Source: Notospermus geniculatus | Taxonomy: Eukaryota; Nemertea; Pilidiophora; Heteronemertea; Lineidae | Length of the DNA: 64,000 nucleotides | Direction of reading: 5' to 3' | NCBI GenBank assembly: GCA_002633025.1 | Contig: NMRB01002319.1 | Span: 38,034 to 102,033, forward strand | Shown here: positions 36,401 to 39,400 of the stretch, in pieces | Position numbering within the stretch: the first letter of the stretch is position 1 | Layout: every line of letters begins with the position of its first letter | Notes under the pieces: model-generated | The model's input: only the letters and a program-made list of their open reading frames with translations | Databases searched by the model: none | Told to the model about the DNA's origin: nothing | Made by a program: the position numbers and the translations under genes

Positions 36401-39400
36401 AAGGTGTACCCGAGGAAGGCCAGTTTCGCAGAGGACGAGAAATAGTGTATACAAAAATGTATTAGATTAATTTCCTCGGTCAAAGGACATTTTGACAGGC
36501 AAACTAAGCAATGCGACTACCAATGCTCGGAAAAATGACTGCCTACTTTCACTAAGACAGCTTTACGCCTGGTAATGAGCAGGCGTAGGCTTACGCCCAT
36601 ATCTACACCTAGACGCAGCTTGCATCTACCTTTATGCTCATGAGGATAGGGCCGCGACCAGCAGTACGCCTGGCTTAGGCCTGACATAGGGTTACGACCC
36701 CTTTATGCTCGCTACCCCAGGGCCTTAAGACTTAGACGCGTGTAACTTCGTCAAATGCATGGTGGAAGTGTGTGCATTTAGTGAAGTTACACGCGTCTAA
36801 GTCTTAAACACTCTTTATGAATATGGCCCTCAAAGTCCTTGCAGTTACTCATCCTTTTTCAGAGAGATAACTTATGTAGAATTCTATGGGGTTACTCGTC
36901 CCTTATTCAGCATGTTGAGGAAGAAAGCTTCTACAGAATTCAACAGTGATTACTTGTCCTTATTCAGGAAGGAAACTTCTCCAGAATTCTATGGGGCTGC
37001 TCATCCTTATTCAGGAAGAAAGCTTCTGTGGTATTCTGTGGGGTTACTTTAGGCCTTGCCGTTTGACGGGCGCGATTTTGCATGCACCTCACAAACAATA
37101 GAATTTCTATTGTTTGCGAGATGTGCATGCAAAATCGCGCCCGTCAAACGGCAAGGCCTGGTTACTTTCCGTATTCAGGAGGAAATCTCCTCTAGAATTC
37201 TATGGAGTTGCTCATCCTTACTCAGGAAGAAAGCTTCTCTAGAATTGGGTTACTCACCATTATTCAGGAAGAAAACTTCTCTAAAATTCTATTGAGTTGC
37301 TCTGCCTTATTCTGGAAGAAAATTCTAGAATTCTATGGAGTTACTCATCCTTATCCAGGAAGAAAACTTCTGCAGAATTCTGTGTGGTTGTCATCCTTAT
37401 TCAGGAAGAAAGCTTCTCTAGAATTGTATTGGGTTACTCGTCCTTATTCAGGCAGAAAACTTCTCTAACATTCTATTGAGTTACTGGTCCTTATTCAGGA
37501 AGAAAACTCTAGAATTCTAATGAGTTACTCGTCCTTATTCAGGAAGAAAGTTTCTCTAGAATTCTATTGGGTTACTCATCATTATTCAGGAAGAAAACTT
37601 CTCTCAAATTCTATTGAGTTGCTCTTCCTTATTCAGGAAGAAAACTCTAGAATTCTATGGAGTTACTCATTCTTCTTGAGGCAGAAAACTTCTCTAAAGT
37701 TCTATTGAGTTACTCGTCCTTATTCAGGAAGAACACTCTATATAATTTAGTTTATGAGCATTACACGATCATTATTTCCATTACAGCTTTGTTCATGTTT
37801 GACCAAGAGACAGAGGTGTTCCTTTGGCAAGGGTGGTGGCCGGAGGGTGACGAAGAGAGTGAGAATGTCAACACAGGGTCGGCTCGTGCCAGGCTCAATA
37901 TGAACAGGAAATGTGCCATGGAGACAACACTGCATTATTGCAATGGTAAGAGATATATATTATTTGCAAGATGCTGGTATTTTTTAACACTCTGGCACTA
38001 GAGTTCAGATTTTGTGTCATGAAGTTGCTTCAACATGTCTGAAGGTGACGCATACCAGCGTTTATCGCATCTGTTTAATGTTTCCGGTCATCGCATCCGT
38101 CCAAACGGTTTCGGACATATGGTAAACCGTTGTCTGTGTCACATACCTCCGGCAATGATTATCTGTTTCCTTTACCGTAGCCATTGATAGCAGTTTTTGA
38201 GCATTGCTTGATTTTTGCGATTAACGAATGCGTTAAACGCGGGGACTCCATTTCATGACGTAAAATTGGGAAAGCCGTCACTTCAGCCATGTCCAATGTG
38301 GTGGCAAAAGCACTTTGCGTCAGTTTGACGCTTGTATTGTTGAAGTCCGTTCATCACATGCAATAAACAGACATGACCATCGCAATGCGATAAACGTTTG
38401 TTTGTACAGCTCATCAATGTTCGATTTACCCCAAGTTGTTATTTTTAGCATAAAGCAACTTCAGTGTGTCCCTCTAGTAGAGACAGCATGTTCATTGCTG
38501 GCTTCCTTCCAGAAACTGCTATTCTTTCAACCTGGTTGAAGATTTGCATAAGTGAACGCCTATCTTTTATCTTTCAGAAAAGAACCCGTCAAACCCACCT
38601 CCAGCGTACCTGGTGTATGCAGGTTTAGAACCACTTCACTTTATCAACCTTTTCCCTAAGTGGGAGGTGGAGGAAGAGGCCAGAGAAGCCAATCTCAAGG
38701 TGAGTTAGCTTTTGAGACACCTCCCCCCCCAATTATGAAGGACACTCCAGTAGGGCCATTTAGAAGGCAGGAAAAAGACCACGTGCGATCCCGTCGAACC
38801 GGAATGCGGCTGTAATTTTTAGCTCACCTGGAGTGAGCTTATGTCGTGGGTCTGCGTCCGTCGTCCGTCGTCGTCGTCCGTTGTCGTCCGTTAGCAGGGC
38901 ACGTTTCGTAACCGCTGGAGCTATTGATCTGAAACTTGGTACATATATACCCCTAGGTCAAATGACCTATGACACCAAGTTTCGGTCCGATTCGACTCTT
39001 AGCTTGGCCACCAGGTGGCGGAAACCAAAAACACAAAAAGTGCAATAACTCCTGAACTAATGACTGGATCACCTCCAAATTTTTATCATAGGTGTATCTA
39101 ATGAGGGTACATTACATATGTAACGGGTTTTTGATTTGACCTACTTTTCAAGGTCACAGAGGTCAAAGTTCAAAATTTTGCTTTTAAGTGGCACGTTTCG
39201 TAACCGCAGGTGCTATTGGCCTGAAACTTGGTACATATATACCCCTAGGTCAGATGACCTATGACACCAAGTTTCGGTCCGATTCGACTCTTAGCTTGGC
39301 CACCAGGTGGCGGAAACCAAAAACACAAAAAGTGCAATAACTCCTGAACTAATGACTGGATCACCTCCAAATTTTTATCATAGGTGAATCTAATGAGGGT

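Noticed and set aside
37056-37708. Chain of 60-88-codon frames rich in SSLFRKK-type words
   Set aside because: Translation of the about 49-bp intronic minisatellite.
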